A DNA stretch of 48,923 bases, taken from the NCBI GenBank assembly GCA_030141605.1, contig JAQGDQ010001297.1, positions 1-48,923 of the forward strand, given 5' to 3'. A model generated the notes under the pieces. The model was not told where the DNA came from and searched no databases. It saw only the letters and a list, made by a program, of their open reading frames with translations. A program made the position numbers and the translations under genes. Of the stretch, positions 10,095 through 20,475 are shown piece by piece. The first letter of the stretch is position 1, and each line of letters starts with the position of its first letter. This DNA comes from Tubiluchus corallicola (Eukaryota > Priapulida > Priapulimorpha > Priapulimorphida > Tubiluchidae).

Positions 10095-12862
10095 GAGTGT
10101 TTGTCCGTAAAGAGTCTTCTAGATACATAGGTTCTTCAATTTATATAATAATCTATACGTAGGTTCTTCAATTTATATAATAATCTAGTGTTTGTCCGTA
10201 AAGTGCGTTATAGAGTCTTCTAGATACGTAGGTTCTTCAATTTATATAATAATCTAGTGTTTGTCCGTAAAGTGCGTTATAGAGTCTTCTAGATACGTAG
10301 GTTCTTCAATTTATATAATAATCTAGTGTTTGTCCGTAAAGTGCGTTATAGAGTCTTCTAGATACGTAGGTTCTTAAATTTACATCATAATATAGAGTCT
10401 TCTAGATACGTAGGTTCTTAAATTTACATGATATAGAGTCTTCTAGATACGTAGGTTCTTCAATTTACATAATATAAGTCTTCTAGATACGTAGGTTCTT
10501 AAATTTACATGATATAGAGTCTTCTAGATACGTAGGTTCTTCAATTTACATAATAATCTGATGTGTTATAGAGTCTTCTAGATACATAGGTTCTTCAATA
10601 TAATATAGAGTCTTGTAGATACATAGGTTCTTAAATTTACATGATATAGACTTCTAGATACGTAGGTTCTTCAATTACATATATAGAGTCTTCTAGATAC
10701 GTGGTTCTTCAATTTACATAATATAGAGTCTTCTAGATCGTAGGTTCTTAAATTTACATGATAATCTAAGTTCTTCTAGATACGTAGGTTCTTAAATTTA
10801 CATAATATAGAGTCTTCTAGATACGTAGGTTCTTAAATTTACATGATATAGAGTCTTCTAGATACGTAGGTTCTTAAATTGACATCTAAAGTCTTCTAGA
10901 TACGTAGGTTCTTAAATTTACATAATATAGAGTCTTCTAGATATGTAGGTTCTTAAATTTACATGATATAGAGTCTTCTAGATACGTAGGTTCTTAAATT
11001 TACATGATATAGAGTCTTCTAGATACGTAGGTTCTTCAATTTACATAATACAGTCTTCTAGATACGTAGGTTCTTAAATTTACATGATATAGAGTCTTCT
11101 AGATATGTAGGTTCTTCAATTTACATAATAATCTGATGTGTTATAGAGTCTTCTAGATACATAGGTTCTTCAATTTACATAATATAGAGTCTTGTAGATA
11201 CATAGGTTCTTAAATTTACATGATATAGAGTCTTCTAGATACGTAGGTTCTTCAATTTACATAATATAGAGTCTTCTAGATACGTAGTGTCTTCAATTTA
11301 CATAATATAGAGTCTTCTAGATACGTAGGTTCTTAAATTTACATGATAATCTAAAGTTCTTCTAGATACGTAGGTTCTTAAATTTACATAATATAGAGTC
11401 TTCTAGATACGTAGGTTCTTAAATTTACATGATATAGAGTCTTCTAGATACGTAGGTTCTTAAATTGACATGATAATCTAAAGTTCTTCTAGATACGTAG
11501 GTTCTTAAATTTACATAATATAGAGTCTTCTAGATATGTAGGTTCTTAAATTTACATGATATAGAGTCTTCTAGATACGTAGGTTCTTAAATTTACATGA
11601 TATAGAGTCTTCTAGATACGTAGGTTCTTCAATTTACATAATACAGTCTTCTAGATACGTAGGTTCTTAAATTTACATGATATAGAGTCTTCTAGATATG
11701 TAGGTTCTTCAATTTACATAATAATCTGATGTGTTATAGAGTCTTCTAGATACATAGGTTCTTCAATTTACATAATATAGAGTCTTGTAGATACATAGGT
11801 TCTTAAATTTACATGATATAGAGTCTTCTAGATACGTAGGTTCTTCATATAGAGTCTTCTAGATACGTAGGTTCTTAAATTTACATAATATAGAGTCTTC
11901 TAGATACGTAGTGTCTTCAATTTACATAATATAGAGTCTTCTAGATACGTAGGTTCTTAAATTGACATGATAATCTAAAGTTCTTCTAGATACGTAGGTT
12001 CTTAAATTTACATAATATAGAGTCTTCTAGATATGTAGGTTCTTAAATTTACATGATATAGAGTCTTCTAGATACGTAGGTTCTTCAATTTACATAATAT
12101 AGAGTCTTGTAGATACATAGGTTCTTAAATTTACATGATATAGAGTCTTCTAGATACGTAGGTTCTTCAATTTACATAATATAGAGTCTTCTAGATACGT
12201 AGTGTCTTCAATTTACATAATATAGAGTCTTCTAGATACGTAGGTTCTTAAATTGACATGATAATCTAAAGTTCTTCTAGATACGTAGGTTCTTAAATTT
12301 ACATAATATAGAGTCTTCTAGATACGTAGGTTCTTAAATTTACATGTTATAGAGTCTTCTAGATACGTAGGTTCTTAAATTTACATAATAGTGTTTGTCC
12401 GTAAAGTGCGTTATACAGTCTTCTAGATACGTAGGTTCTTAAATTTACATGATAATCTAAAGTTCTTCTAGATACGTAGGTTCTTAAATTTACATAATAT
12501 AGAGTCTTCTAGATACGTAGGTTCTTAAATTTACATGATATAGAGTCTTCTAGATACGTAGGTTCTTCAATTTACATAATACAGTCTTCTAGATACGTAG
12601 GTTCTTAAATTTACATGATATAGAGTCTTCTAGATACGTAGGTTCTTCAATTTACATGATATAGAGTCTTCTAGATACGTAGGTTCTTCAATTTACATAA
12701 TATAGAGTCTTGTAGATACGTAGGTTCTTCAATTTACATGATATAGAGTCTTCTAGATACGTAGGTTCTTCAATTTATATAATAAGTCTTCTAGATACGT
12801 AGGTTCTTCAATTTACATAATACAGTCTTCTAGATACGTAGGTTCTTCAATTTATATAATAT
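10095..12862. repeat. Satellite array of ~41-bp monomers, 2.8 kb (left)
   Basis: More than 50 head-to-tail monomers of the type ATAGAGTCTTCTAGATACGT followed by AGGTTCTTAAATTTACATGAT. The two main variants are CTTCAATTTACATAAT and CTTAAATTTACATGAT. Each monomer holds two adjacent palindromic hexamers, TCTAGA and TACGTA. A ~28-bp insert (GTGTTTGTCCGTAAAGTGCG) is found about five times, four of them in the first 250 bp. Larger blocks (e.g. 10560-11150 and 11150-11740) repeat as higher-order units. Confidence 0.95.
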
Positions 12863-13200
12863 CTGATGTTTTTCTGTTTTAAATAGTTTAACTTGCAGTG
12901 TTATCCTAGCTGAAATGTTACCGTATTAGATGAAGTTGTTTGTTATTAAATAATTATGCATTAGTTATTGTGACACCTTTCTGGAGTTTGGATTAACATC
13001 TCATATATTATTTTCAAAGAGTAAAAAGTTATTTTAAATTCAAGGTGTATTTTTTAATTGAAGTAATAAATTTTGTTTGTTAAAAACAGGTTGCGTTCTT
13101 TATTACACATATAATTTTTTTTCTAACGTATTGCAAATATTACTGCAACTGTTATTGATTTTTGACACAATATTCTTTCTGCTATTTTTATGCATCTTTA
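12863..13200. other. No feature seen
   Basis: AT-rich stretch between the satellite and the trinucleotide field. Mirrored at 35587-35925. Confidence 0.5.
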
Positions 13201-13293
13201 TTATTAGTATTATTGTTGTTGTTGTTGCTATTGTTGCTGTTGCTGCTGCTGCTGCTGTTGTTGTTGCTGTTGTTATTATTCTTATTATTGTTG

Positions 13294-13359
<66 letters not shown>

Positions 13360-13360
13360 C

Positions 13361-13422
<62 letters not shown>

Positions 13423-13485
13423 TAGTAGTAGTAGTAGTAGTATTAGTAATGCAGTAGTAGTAGTAGTAGTAGTAGTAGTAGAAGC

Positions 13486-13556
<71 letters not shown>

Positions 13557-13594
13557 TTATTATTATTATTAGTAGTAGTAGTAGTAGTAGTAGC

Positions 13595-13639
<45 letters not shown>

Positions 13640-13640
13640 T
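13201..13640. repeat. Trinucleotide-repeat field (GTT/GCT/ATT/TAG)
   Basis: Successive blocks of GTT, GCT, ATT and then long TAG(GTA) runs interrupted by ATT blocks, ending in an ATT run and a T tract. The long open frames here encode only homopolymers (poly-Leu, Val, Ser, Ile, Tyr) and are artefacts of the repeat. Confidence 0.97.
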
Positions 13641-13749
13641 TTTTTTTGTCATTTCGATGCACTGTTTTCCTCAAATTAAACTAATACGACCTAATTACTA
13701 ATATTTATTACATAAGTCTCGCACTAGTGTCGCATAATTAACCAAACTA

Positions 13750-14030
13750 ATTAATGTTGCAGATATGGGGGTCACTGCTAGGTGACCTCTTGGTCTTTTG
13801 TTACCCCATGTCAATTATCGCAGTAGTTTTATTCACAATTAAATATTGTATATTGTGTAAAAGGGACAAATAAATTTAATTGAATTGAATTGTGTTTTTA
13901 AAAATGTATTGATTTTTTGCAGCTGTCATGGTGAATGCAGCATATTGTGTAAAAGGGACGAATAAATTGAATTGAATTGTGTTTTTAAGAATGTATTGAT
14001 TTTTTGCAGCTGTCATGGTGAACGCAGCAT
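13750..14030 (+). repeat. LINE-3'-end-like sequence and 87-bp duplication of the exon 1 acceptor
   Basis: The stretch GTGACCTCTTGGTCTTTTGT followed by an (A)TTGAATTGAATTG tail at about 13875 looks like the 3' end of a LINE or SINE. Two tandem copies (about 13848-13942 and 13943-14030) each contain AAAAGGGAC, the TTGAATTG run, a GATTTTTTGCAG acceptor and the first ~20 bases of ActRII exon 1 (CTGTCATGGTGAAYGCAGCAT). The upstream acceptor ends at 13922, 87 bp before the real one. Confidence 0.8.
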
Positions 14031-14092
14031 CCATTCAGTGTCATTTTTATGATGAAGCCTGTAAGTTGTCTGGAAATCACACTTGCATTGAG
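14010..14092 (+). CDS. ACVR2: Activin receptor type II, ectodomain exon 1 (left copy)
   Basis: First recognisable exon of the left receptor copy. It opens after a strong acceptor (TTTTTTGCAG) and ends before GTATGG. It starts in phase 1, so an upstream exon must supply one base. That exon would encode the signal peptide, and I could not identify it. The 27 codons contain three cysteines and an N-glycosylation sequon (N-H-T). They align with the start of the three-finger ligand-binding domain of ActRII: a QC-h-F start, then a cysteine pair around the glycosylated loop. The ATG at 14015 is in frame but is unlikely to be the real start because no signal peptide follows it. Sequence is identical in the right arm. 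Confidence 0.8.
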
Positions 14093-14535
14093 GTATGGCT
14101 TCACGTTCCTTCAGCAAGTTTAACTTGTGGTCATTATTGCATTTTTATGAATTTAAAATTTCACCGTATCCCCAACTTTCATATTCGAATGGGATAGTAG
14201 CTGAATGAAAAGCGAGTAGGTTTAAGTTTTTCCGTACCGTAAGCGTTTGCTGCATTTTGCATGGGTTCATGAAAAACTGCTCTCACAACGCAGCGATTAC
14301 GTTGTATTTGGTAATTTTTGTAGGTTTCTACACCTCACACAATGGGTTTTAATGCAAAATTATACATGACATGCATTTGCTTACCTTAGACGAATTAAAA
14401 ATCGGATAATTTTAACAAAAAAATTGACAAAAGCTTTCAGCAGCTGCAGTGTTTGCACTGTAACAATGTACAGTATCACTTGTGCTAAATTGGCTAATGC
14501 AGAAAATTTCAACTATCCAGACACAAGACTCTTAT

Positions 14536-14940
14536 TAGGTGTGAGCATCGAACGTTCGAATTCAATTCGAACGAGTTTTTTTAGTTCGAACTCGATTCGA
14601 ATCCAAAACTATAGATTCGAATAATTCAGCACTTCAATCACACATGTTCTTTATCACTAAAACGATTGAAACATCATGCAATTAGCGTAATTTAGCAGTG
14701 ATTTCTGCACACAATTTTAAAGAAATTACTAGTCGTTTTATTGCGGAACAAAATCTAGTGATATACATGATCTTTGTAAGACTAATTTTACAGGTGGTTC
14801 GAAACTTGTTCGAAAATCTTTCGATCTCAATTCGAATTCGGTTCGAATTCGAAACACTGAAGTTCGGTTCGATTTGAATTCGAAAGTCACAAATTCGGTT
14901 CGATTCGAATTCGCTTTCTGGTAGAGAATGCTCACCCCTA
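14536..14940. mobile_element. hAT-type MITE, 405 bp, perfect 8-bp target duplication
   Basis: Begins TAGGTGTGAGCATCGAAC and ends in the inverse of TAGGGGTGAGCATTC. It is flanked by identical octamers ACTCTTAT (14528-14535 and 14941-14948), the hAT target length. The interior is dominated by TTCGAATTC/GTTCGAA short inverted motifs on both sides. Non-coding; the short open frames on both strands are by-products. Confidence 0.88.
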
Positions 14941-15485
14941 ACTCTTATACACTTTGGCTTCAAATCTACCCTATTTTTAAGGAGAAATTTGTGTTAAAAG
15001 ATGAAACGACCTTAATTTATCCTTGGCTGATTGGTTGGTTTTTCCTGGAATAGCAACAGAACACTGTACAGCTTGGGTTGTAGTAAGCAAGTGATCAATA
15101 TATTAGTGTGTACAGTTACGCAAGTGTACACCAGACCAAGCTACTCAATAGGCTAAGTTGGAGTGTCTGAAAAGGACTTGTTTTTCTTAATTTTATTCAA
15201 TAAAATCACTTATAAATGTTTAAACAAATAGCATATTGGACCGCCGAGATTCTCCTAAATAGAACAGTACGTAATTTGTAATCATTTAGTTATGTCTGTG
15301 CTCATACAGCAGCAGAAAGTCATAGGTCTTATAAGACCTATTTTGAATGGTGCAGTTCTGAAGGAGTTGAGTGTTTAGATGTGTGTAGTGTAGTTAATAG
15401 ACATTACCTAAAAGAAAATTAGCAAAGCTGGTCTGCCATATTGCTTGTTTTAATTAAAATTCACGCTTATGTACTCACACTGGAC
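14941..15485. other. Intron 1 sequence, nothing recognised
   Basis: AT-rich single-copy intron sequence. Mirrored at 33292-33839. Confidence 0.5.
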
Positions 15486-15910
15486 CTATTCATCATTACA
15501 TGTCGTCTGACATGACCCCCTGATCACTTTACTCCATGCTGCCCTGTCCCCCACAACCTCCCATGTCTCTGCATTTTTGATATCTAATTGAGTGTTGATA
15601 AAAAAATTTTGGATGAAATTAATGTAAGTCGGCAGCTGTCCTCCTTGTGGTTTCTTTTCTTTCTGCACTGCTTCTTTGAAAGGTAATTTTAATGTGCTGC
15701 CATCTGGTAGTCGTATAACATGTTCTATCCATCTTAATCTTCTCCTTTTGATTTTGACTTAATTTTACTGATTCTGGTTTGATATTTTTGGTCATTTTAT
15801 TCCTAGAGAGTTCCTGTAGTTTCTTCTTTAAAATGCATCAATTTCTGATTCGCGTTGTGTTTTAATTGTCCATAATTCTATTGTAGCAAGGTAATAATGC
15901 ACAGGGATTA
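15486..15910 (-). pseudogene. LINE reverse-transcriptase C-terminal fragment A (left)
   Basis: Read on the - strand, broken frames give EIDAF-x-RRNYRNSLGIK, then KRRRLRWIEHVIRLPDGS, KKPQGGQLPTYINF and DRAAWSKVIRG. This is the typical tail of RTE/CR1-like LINE polyproteins (FxxRCLRRILGIRW ... RRLRWLGHVLRM ... GRPxxxW ... DRxxWR). At least two stops interrupt it. It is related in sequence to fragment B at 16955-17365 and lies antisense to ActRII within intron 1. Confidence 0.75.
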
Positions 15911-16572
15911 GTAGAGGAAATCTTAATTTTCAGCAGAATGTAATTTCAGTTCAAAAGTTTTTATTACCTCTTCAGTACTAATCATAAGATTAGGAACTGA
16001 ACGATGAGTTAATAGAGAATTTAGTATTCTCGAGTGATTTTTGGTTAGATCATATGGTTGATCATTATTGTTGCACAAGCTGGAGAATTATCGATAACAC
16101 AGTCCATGATATTAATGAAATCAAAATTATTTTGTAAAAATTGATTTTGAAATAAGACACTTCAAATGTAAATGGCTGTCACTGTTCTAGAAAAAAAGTT
16201 GCTCTGTACAATTACTAGTATCAGCTTTCTTGTTTGTTATTATTCGCATTCCAACCTATAATCACTACAGATTTTCTCTGCTTGCTGTGTCAATAAAAGG
16301 TATTGTCACCTGAAACAGACAATGAAACTATACGAAATCATACTTGTTGCAACTGGTTTGAGATGTTCTTGAACATTGACCCCGTGACGGCCATTCTTAG
16401 GTTTTTTACGAAATATCTGAATCTTTCGCTGCTCAGTGTTAACGGCTAGTTTAAATTATTCAGAAGAACGGTGTCGGCTTTTGGTACTTGATGCAGTAGC
16501 TTGAGTGAAAGGCTGGAGCAAATCTAAGAGCCTTATTGTTCTGTTTGTATTCAAAGCTAATGTGAGTGAAAT
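15911..16572. other. Intron 1 sequence, nothing recognised
   Basis: AT-rich, no domain-bearing frame. Mirrored at 32205-32866. The mirror carries some extra differences near 32340-32410. Confidence 0.5.
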
Positions 16573-16997
16573 CCATCATCATCCGATGAATCATACGTCC
16601 AGTGACATGATTCTGCTCACCTCCCTATGCCAGATCATCATCATCATCATCATCATCATGTAATGAATCATACGTCCAGTGACATGATTCTGCTCACCTC
16701 CCTATGCCAGATCATCATCATCATCATCATCTAATGAATCACACATCCAGTGACATGATACTGCTCACCTCTCTATGCCAGATCATCATCATCATCATCA
16801 TCATCTAATGAATCACACGTCCAGTGACATGATTCTGCTCACCTCCCTATGCCAGATCATCATCATCATCATCATCATCTAATGAATCACACATCCAGTG
16901 ACATGATACTGCTCACCTCTCTATGCCAGTTCATCATCATCATCATCTAATGAATCACATGTCCAGTGACATGATACTGCTCACCTCCCTATGCCAG
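16573..16997. repeat. Minisatellite of six ~65-75 bp units from a LINE 3' tail
   Basis: Each unit has CCAGTGACATGATTCTGCTC, ACCTCCCTATGCCAG, then a variable ATC/CAT run and TAATGAATCACACGT. On the - strand the first unit overlaps the last codons of LINE fragment B (HREVSSIMSLDM-stop), so the element's stop codon and ATG-repeat tail have been amplified in tandem. The trinucleotide run varies from about four to eight copies among units. Confidence 0.9.
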
Positions 16998-17365
16998 GAC
17001 TCCCTGCTCGCCGCAATGCCCCAAGTGGATTTATTTCTAAGGATCAATGCTGAAGTGTTTAAATCTTTCTGTGCAGAATCTAAATATGTTAACATTTGTC
17101 CTCCTGCAGGTTTTTTAGCTGGTTCTATGGCTTGTTGAAGAGCTATCTTCACTGGAATATCATCAGGTAGTCTAAGCATACGCCCAATCCATCTTAAACG
17201 GCGTCTTTTTATTTTTCTTGTCCAAGGTTCTTCTTTTATTTTTTCATATAGATCTTTATTTGAAATGTTCTTTGGCCATCTGATACCCAAAATGTTTCTG
17301 TAATTTCGCCTTTGAAACGCATCGTTTTCCAGTGAAAATCCAGTGATTTAGAGCATTTCAAGCAA
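16955..17365 (-). pseudogene. LINE reverse-transcriptase C-terminal fragment B (left)
   Basis: Read on the - strand: NYRNILGIRWPKNISNKDLY, then RKIKRRRLRWIGRMLRLPDD, KKPAGGQMLTYLD and RESWHREVS. These are the hallmark C-terminal motifs of RTE/CR1-like LINEs. The frame is open for 111 codons from 17290; the right-arm copy stays open about 25 codons further upstream. The 3' end runs directly into the ATG-rich minisatellite. Nothing upstream of the C-terminal region is present, as is usual for 5'-truncated LINE insertions. Confidence 0.8.
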
Positions 17366-19206
17366 CGTGGGGAATCTTTATCTTTGGCGAAGTCAAGACT
17401 GTTGTAATCTAAAGAAGGGTTCAGCTATTTCAGTTCAAGCTTTTATTTGGGCTAAACTAAGCTATTTTTGACTGCATGTAAAACTTTACTGGGCCGGCAT
17501 TAGGATTTTTGCAAAAAAGAAGTAACATGGATTAAAAAAATTCACGCAGTCTGTTAATTTAGTTTGCCATTAAAGTCAAAACTTAAGAAACAAGAATACC
17601 CTCCCCACTTACATAAAGCTTGAAAAATTCGTCTTGAAATTTTATACGGCTCACATACTGCCTTTTTGTATATAGGGTTTGCGGTAATGCTGTATAAAAC
17701 TCGTAAATTTAAATTCCCGTGATGACCGTTAGGCGGAGCCATTTTAGTGGTAGGTTGTTTGAAACAAGTTTAGATAACATTGCGTGAAGTTTGAAAAAAT
17801 AATCAGAGCATTCGTAGCACACATGTTACTGTATCTTGTCAATAAGATTAAAAATACGTTTTTTGGTTAGTGAGTGGTGCACCCTGGAAGGTGAGTCAGC
17901 GACATTTTACCAATTGGCACAAACATTTTAAGTTATTATTTTTAGTTACATAAGTCTTTCCAGCAGGCAAGCAAATGCTAAGTAATATAGATTTGCGTGG
18001 AAAGTTTTTTGGCTCATAATTTAACATTTCCTTTTCTTCCCCTGATTTATGTGGCATAGTGACGTCATGTAATGGCGACTTCAGCACAGTATTGCGCGAG
18101 ATTTTAAATGTAAACAAACAAAAATTCCTTTCAGCACGAATACGATGTACGTATAAAATTGCTATAAAGTAATAAAATTTTTTAAAGGGGATTTGTTGAA
18201 ACCTACTTGAGGTGCCCCTTTTCTTGTCCTTTAAACTGTTTTCTCTTTCTTTTTTGAGCACTAGGTGTGCACTGTTCATTGTACCTGGGTTTTTCAATGA
18301 CAAGGAATTAGCAGACCTGCCAACTTCTCTCGCATTTTAAGTCTTTCTCATACAAGCAAAACTTTTTGGGGCGTAATTTGTCGCCTTGGACCCCTGCCAG
18401 TGATGAGATGATTCTTGGGTCTCTGATTTTTACATCAAATAGTTGGCGGCTTTCTATCTTTTTACCTCATTTGACTGATTGTTTGACAATCAAAGCTACT
18501 GTGCGAATCTTAACGATTCTCATTGATAGCAAGCTGTCAGATGCTGTCATCAGTGGCGTAGCTACACACATGCAAGAGGTCCCAGAGCGGGGGCTCTGAT
18601 AAGGTGACCACTGATGGTCTTGAATAATTATGCTAAAATTAAGAAGGTGTCGTCTTGAGCACAAAGTGAATGTGTTTATCAGAGGTCAGCAGTTGTAGCC
18701 TGTAGTTTTTCACATTTTATCCTTTTAAACAGTGAATGTGAATGTCAGATATGAGATGCACATCATCACAGAACAATAAGCGTTTTCATGGTTTCAGCGA
18801 TTGATGATGATCGTGAAAAGGTCAAAGGTTAAGTGTACCAGACAATGCCCACACTGTTGTAATAGTAACACTTTTAACAGCTAGCTAGAATCTTATCTAG
18901 TTCATTATTTCTTGTTCCCAAGCAAGATCCTGCTAGTATGCACAGACTAACGCACAATTAAGTACAATCCAAGTAAAACAACTGAAGTTACTGAACTGAT
19001 ATGGCAGACAGGTTTGCTTTACACATACATTACGTGACAGTTGTAGCTAAGATGTGTTGCTATGGTACATCAACTGCACGTGTGCACAACGAAACTGTGA
19101 AAAGGCTTATGATGATTAAGTTATCAAAAACTGCAACGTTAGTGTAAACATGAAACTGTGTTGAACTGCTAGTATCAGTTCTCATTTGTTGAACTTGATT
19201 TTACAG
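17366..19206. other. Intron 1 sequence, no gene; one hAT-like end
   Basis: No coding feature on the + strand. A single CAGTGGCGTAGCTACACACA at 18551 resembles a hAT-type terminus, but I find no matching opposite end. The stretch 17716-17765 differs from the right arm (31008-31050) at about a dozen positions in ~40 bp while its flanks are nearly identical. Mirrored at 29562-31402. Confidence 0.5.
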
Positions 19207-19332
19207 GCCTGTACAACGAATGAGGTTGTTGCTGATGTTGGGCAGTGTTACACATTGTGGAGAAATGATTCTGGTACGGTAACCGTCCTTCATAGAGGAT
19301 GTTGGCATACGGTACAACCAGAATGTGAACAG
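19207..19332 (+). CDS. ACVR2: Activin receptor type II, ectodomain exon 2 (left copy)
   Basis: A 42-codon exon in phase 0 at both ends, between ATTTTACAG and GTAAATAG. It carries four cysteines in the arrangement QCY-x-LW-x-N-D-S-G ... HRGCW ... PEC. This matches the CFATWKNISGS/KQGCW segment of vertebrate ActRII, including an N-linked sequon (N-D-S). It forms the central fingers of the extracellular activin/BMP-binding domain. Intron 1 upstream is 5.1 kb and full of repeats. The donor is followed within ~50 bp by a GT-rich minisatellite. One synonymous difference from the right-arm copy was found. Confidence 0.88.
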
Positions 19333-19384
19333 GTAAATAGATGTTGCACCTGCGCCTCATCCGATGAGCCTTTTCTTTTGGTGA

Positions 19385-19636
19385 TAATTTTATGTGTGTG
19401 TGCCATTGTAGATTGTATGATTTGCAATTGTGTCTCTTTTTCTTGTTTGTGTGTGTGTGTGTGTGTTTGTGTGTGTGCATGTGTGTGTGTGTGTGCGTGT
19501 GTGCATGCATGTGTGTGTGTGTGTGTGCCATTGTAGATTGTATGATTTGCAATTGTTTGTCTCTTCTTCTTGTTTGTGTGTGTGCGTGCGTGCGTGCATG
19601 CGTGTGTGCGTGCGTGTGCGTGTGTGTGTGTGTGGT
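19385..19636. repeat. GT-rich compound minisatellite in intron 2 (left)
   Basis: Two long GT tracts (about 19447-19529 and 19573-19634, with scattered C and CAT interruptions) are separated by a duplicated linker, CCATTGTAGATTGTATGATT. The linker also occurs before the first tract, giving a ~130-bp unit. The array starts about 50 bp after the exon 2 donor. The long Cys/Val and His/Thr open frames here are repeat artefacts. Confidence 0.93.
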
Positions 19637-20293
19637 GTTGATGTCATTTGAGTTTAATTAAACGTATGTAGCTTAATCTGTTTCTTCTCGTTTGTTTTGT
19701 TATCTTTTTACTAGTAGTATTTAGTTTGAAGAAACCAAAAAACTTGAAATTTAGTTTTAAGATTTTATTCTGAAGTGCCTACCTAAACAGTGAAGTAGTG
19801 TCATGTTGAAAAGGAGAAAACCAAGTGACCAAAACTACAGGTGAAATCATTTAGGTGTGAAAACAGGTTTAGAGATTATGCATTCATAAAGACTGTAGAA
19901 GCCAATGAAAATTTAAACAGTAAAGAGAAAGATTTAACAATTTTAACAAGAACACCTGAAGGTGGCAGCACTATCCAAAACTCAAAAAAGTATGACAATA
20001 CAACATAAATTTAAATTTAGAGTAATTAAAATGATTTTCTTCTGTCCAGTATTATTTCCTTGTTTCCAACCTATCATCTTGGTACACAATTAGTTATATT
20101 CTGTGTTTAACTCTTGTCCACACATGCATGCGCGATTACTTAGAAATACCATAAGTTCTAGCTTTTAACGAATATTAGGTTTTTTAATTGATTTCTTCAG
20201 CAACAGGCTTGAAGTCTAATAACTAGTTTATGTAACGGATTAAATTAAACATTTTAATTACTGATGTGGTTAATTATGTGGTACATATTTTAG
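19637..20293. other. Intron 2 remainder, nothing recognised
   Basis: AT-rich intron. The right arm (28456-29125) carries about 20 extra bases near 28600 that are absent near 20140. No domain-bearing frame. Confidence 0.5.
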
Positions 20294-20438
20294 AGTGAGT
20301 GTGTGGCTGTGTCGCCAACAGATGACCACTTGTTTTGCTGTTGTAATACTAACCTGTGTAATGCTGATATCTATCTGCGACGGATGCCTTCGGCAGCGCC
20401 AACAACTCATCTTATACCTGTTACAGATAATTACACAG
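20294..20438 (+). CDS. ACVR2: Activin receptor type II, ectodomain exon 3 (left copy)
   Basis: A 145-base exon, phase 0 in and phase 1 out, between ATTTTAG and GTAAGT. It encodes EC, then a CCC-x4-CN motif (CCCNTNLCN). This is the signature that closes the three-finger fold in TGF-beta superfamily receptors. A Pro/Thr-rich juxtamembrane linker follows, with a likely sequon near the end. The open frame that gives this protein differs from the longer open frame over the same bases, so it is recognised by motif and splice phase, not by ORF length. Four differences from the right-arm copy: three synonymous and one Ser(left)/Leu(right). Confidence 0.88.
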
Positions 20439-20475
20439 GTAAGTAATGTTTGCTCGTGTGTTTTATGCAGTCTTG

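Noticed and set aside
10095-12862. Possible CRISPR-like array of ~41-bp repeats
   Set aside because: Monomers are contiguous, with no unique spacers of constant length; the context is animal intergenic DNA with introns and transposons. It is a satellite.
13077-13674. Long frames encoding poly-Leu, poly-Val, poly-Ser, poly-Ile and poly-Tyr on both strands
   Set aside because: Pure by-products of trinucleotide repeats.
18551-18600. CAGTGGCGTAGCTACACACA as the end of a hAT element
   Set aside because: No matching opposite terminus or target duplication could be found, so it is noted only as a possible solo end.
19175-19661. Cys/Val-rich and His/Thr-rich frames
   Set aside because: Translations of GT/CA dinucleotide repeats. 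Only the exon 2 part of one frame is real coding sequence.
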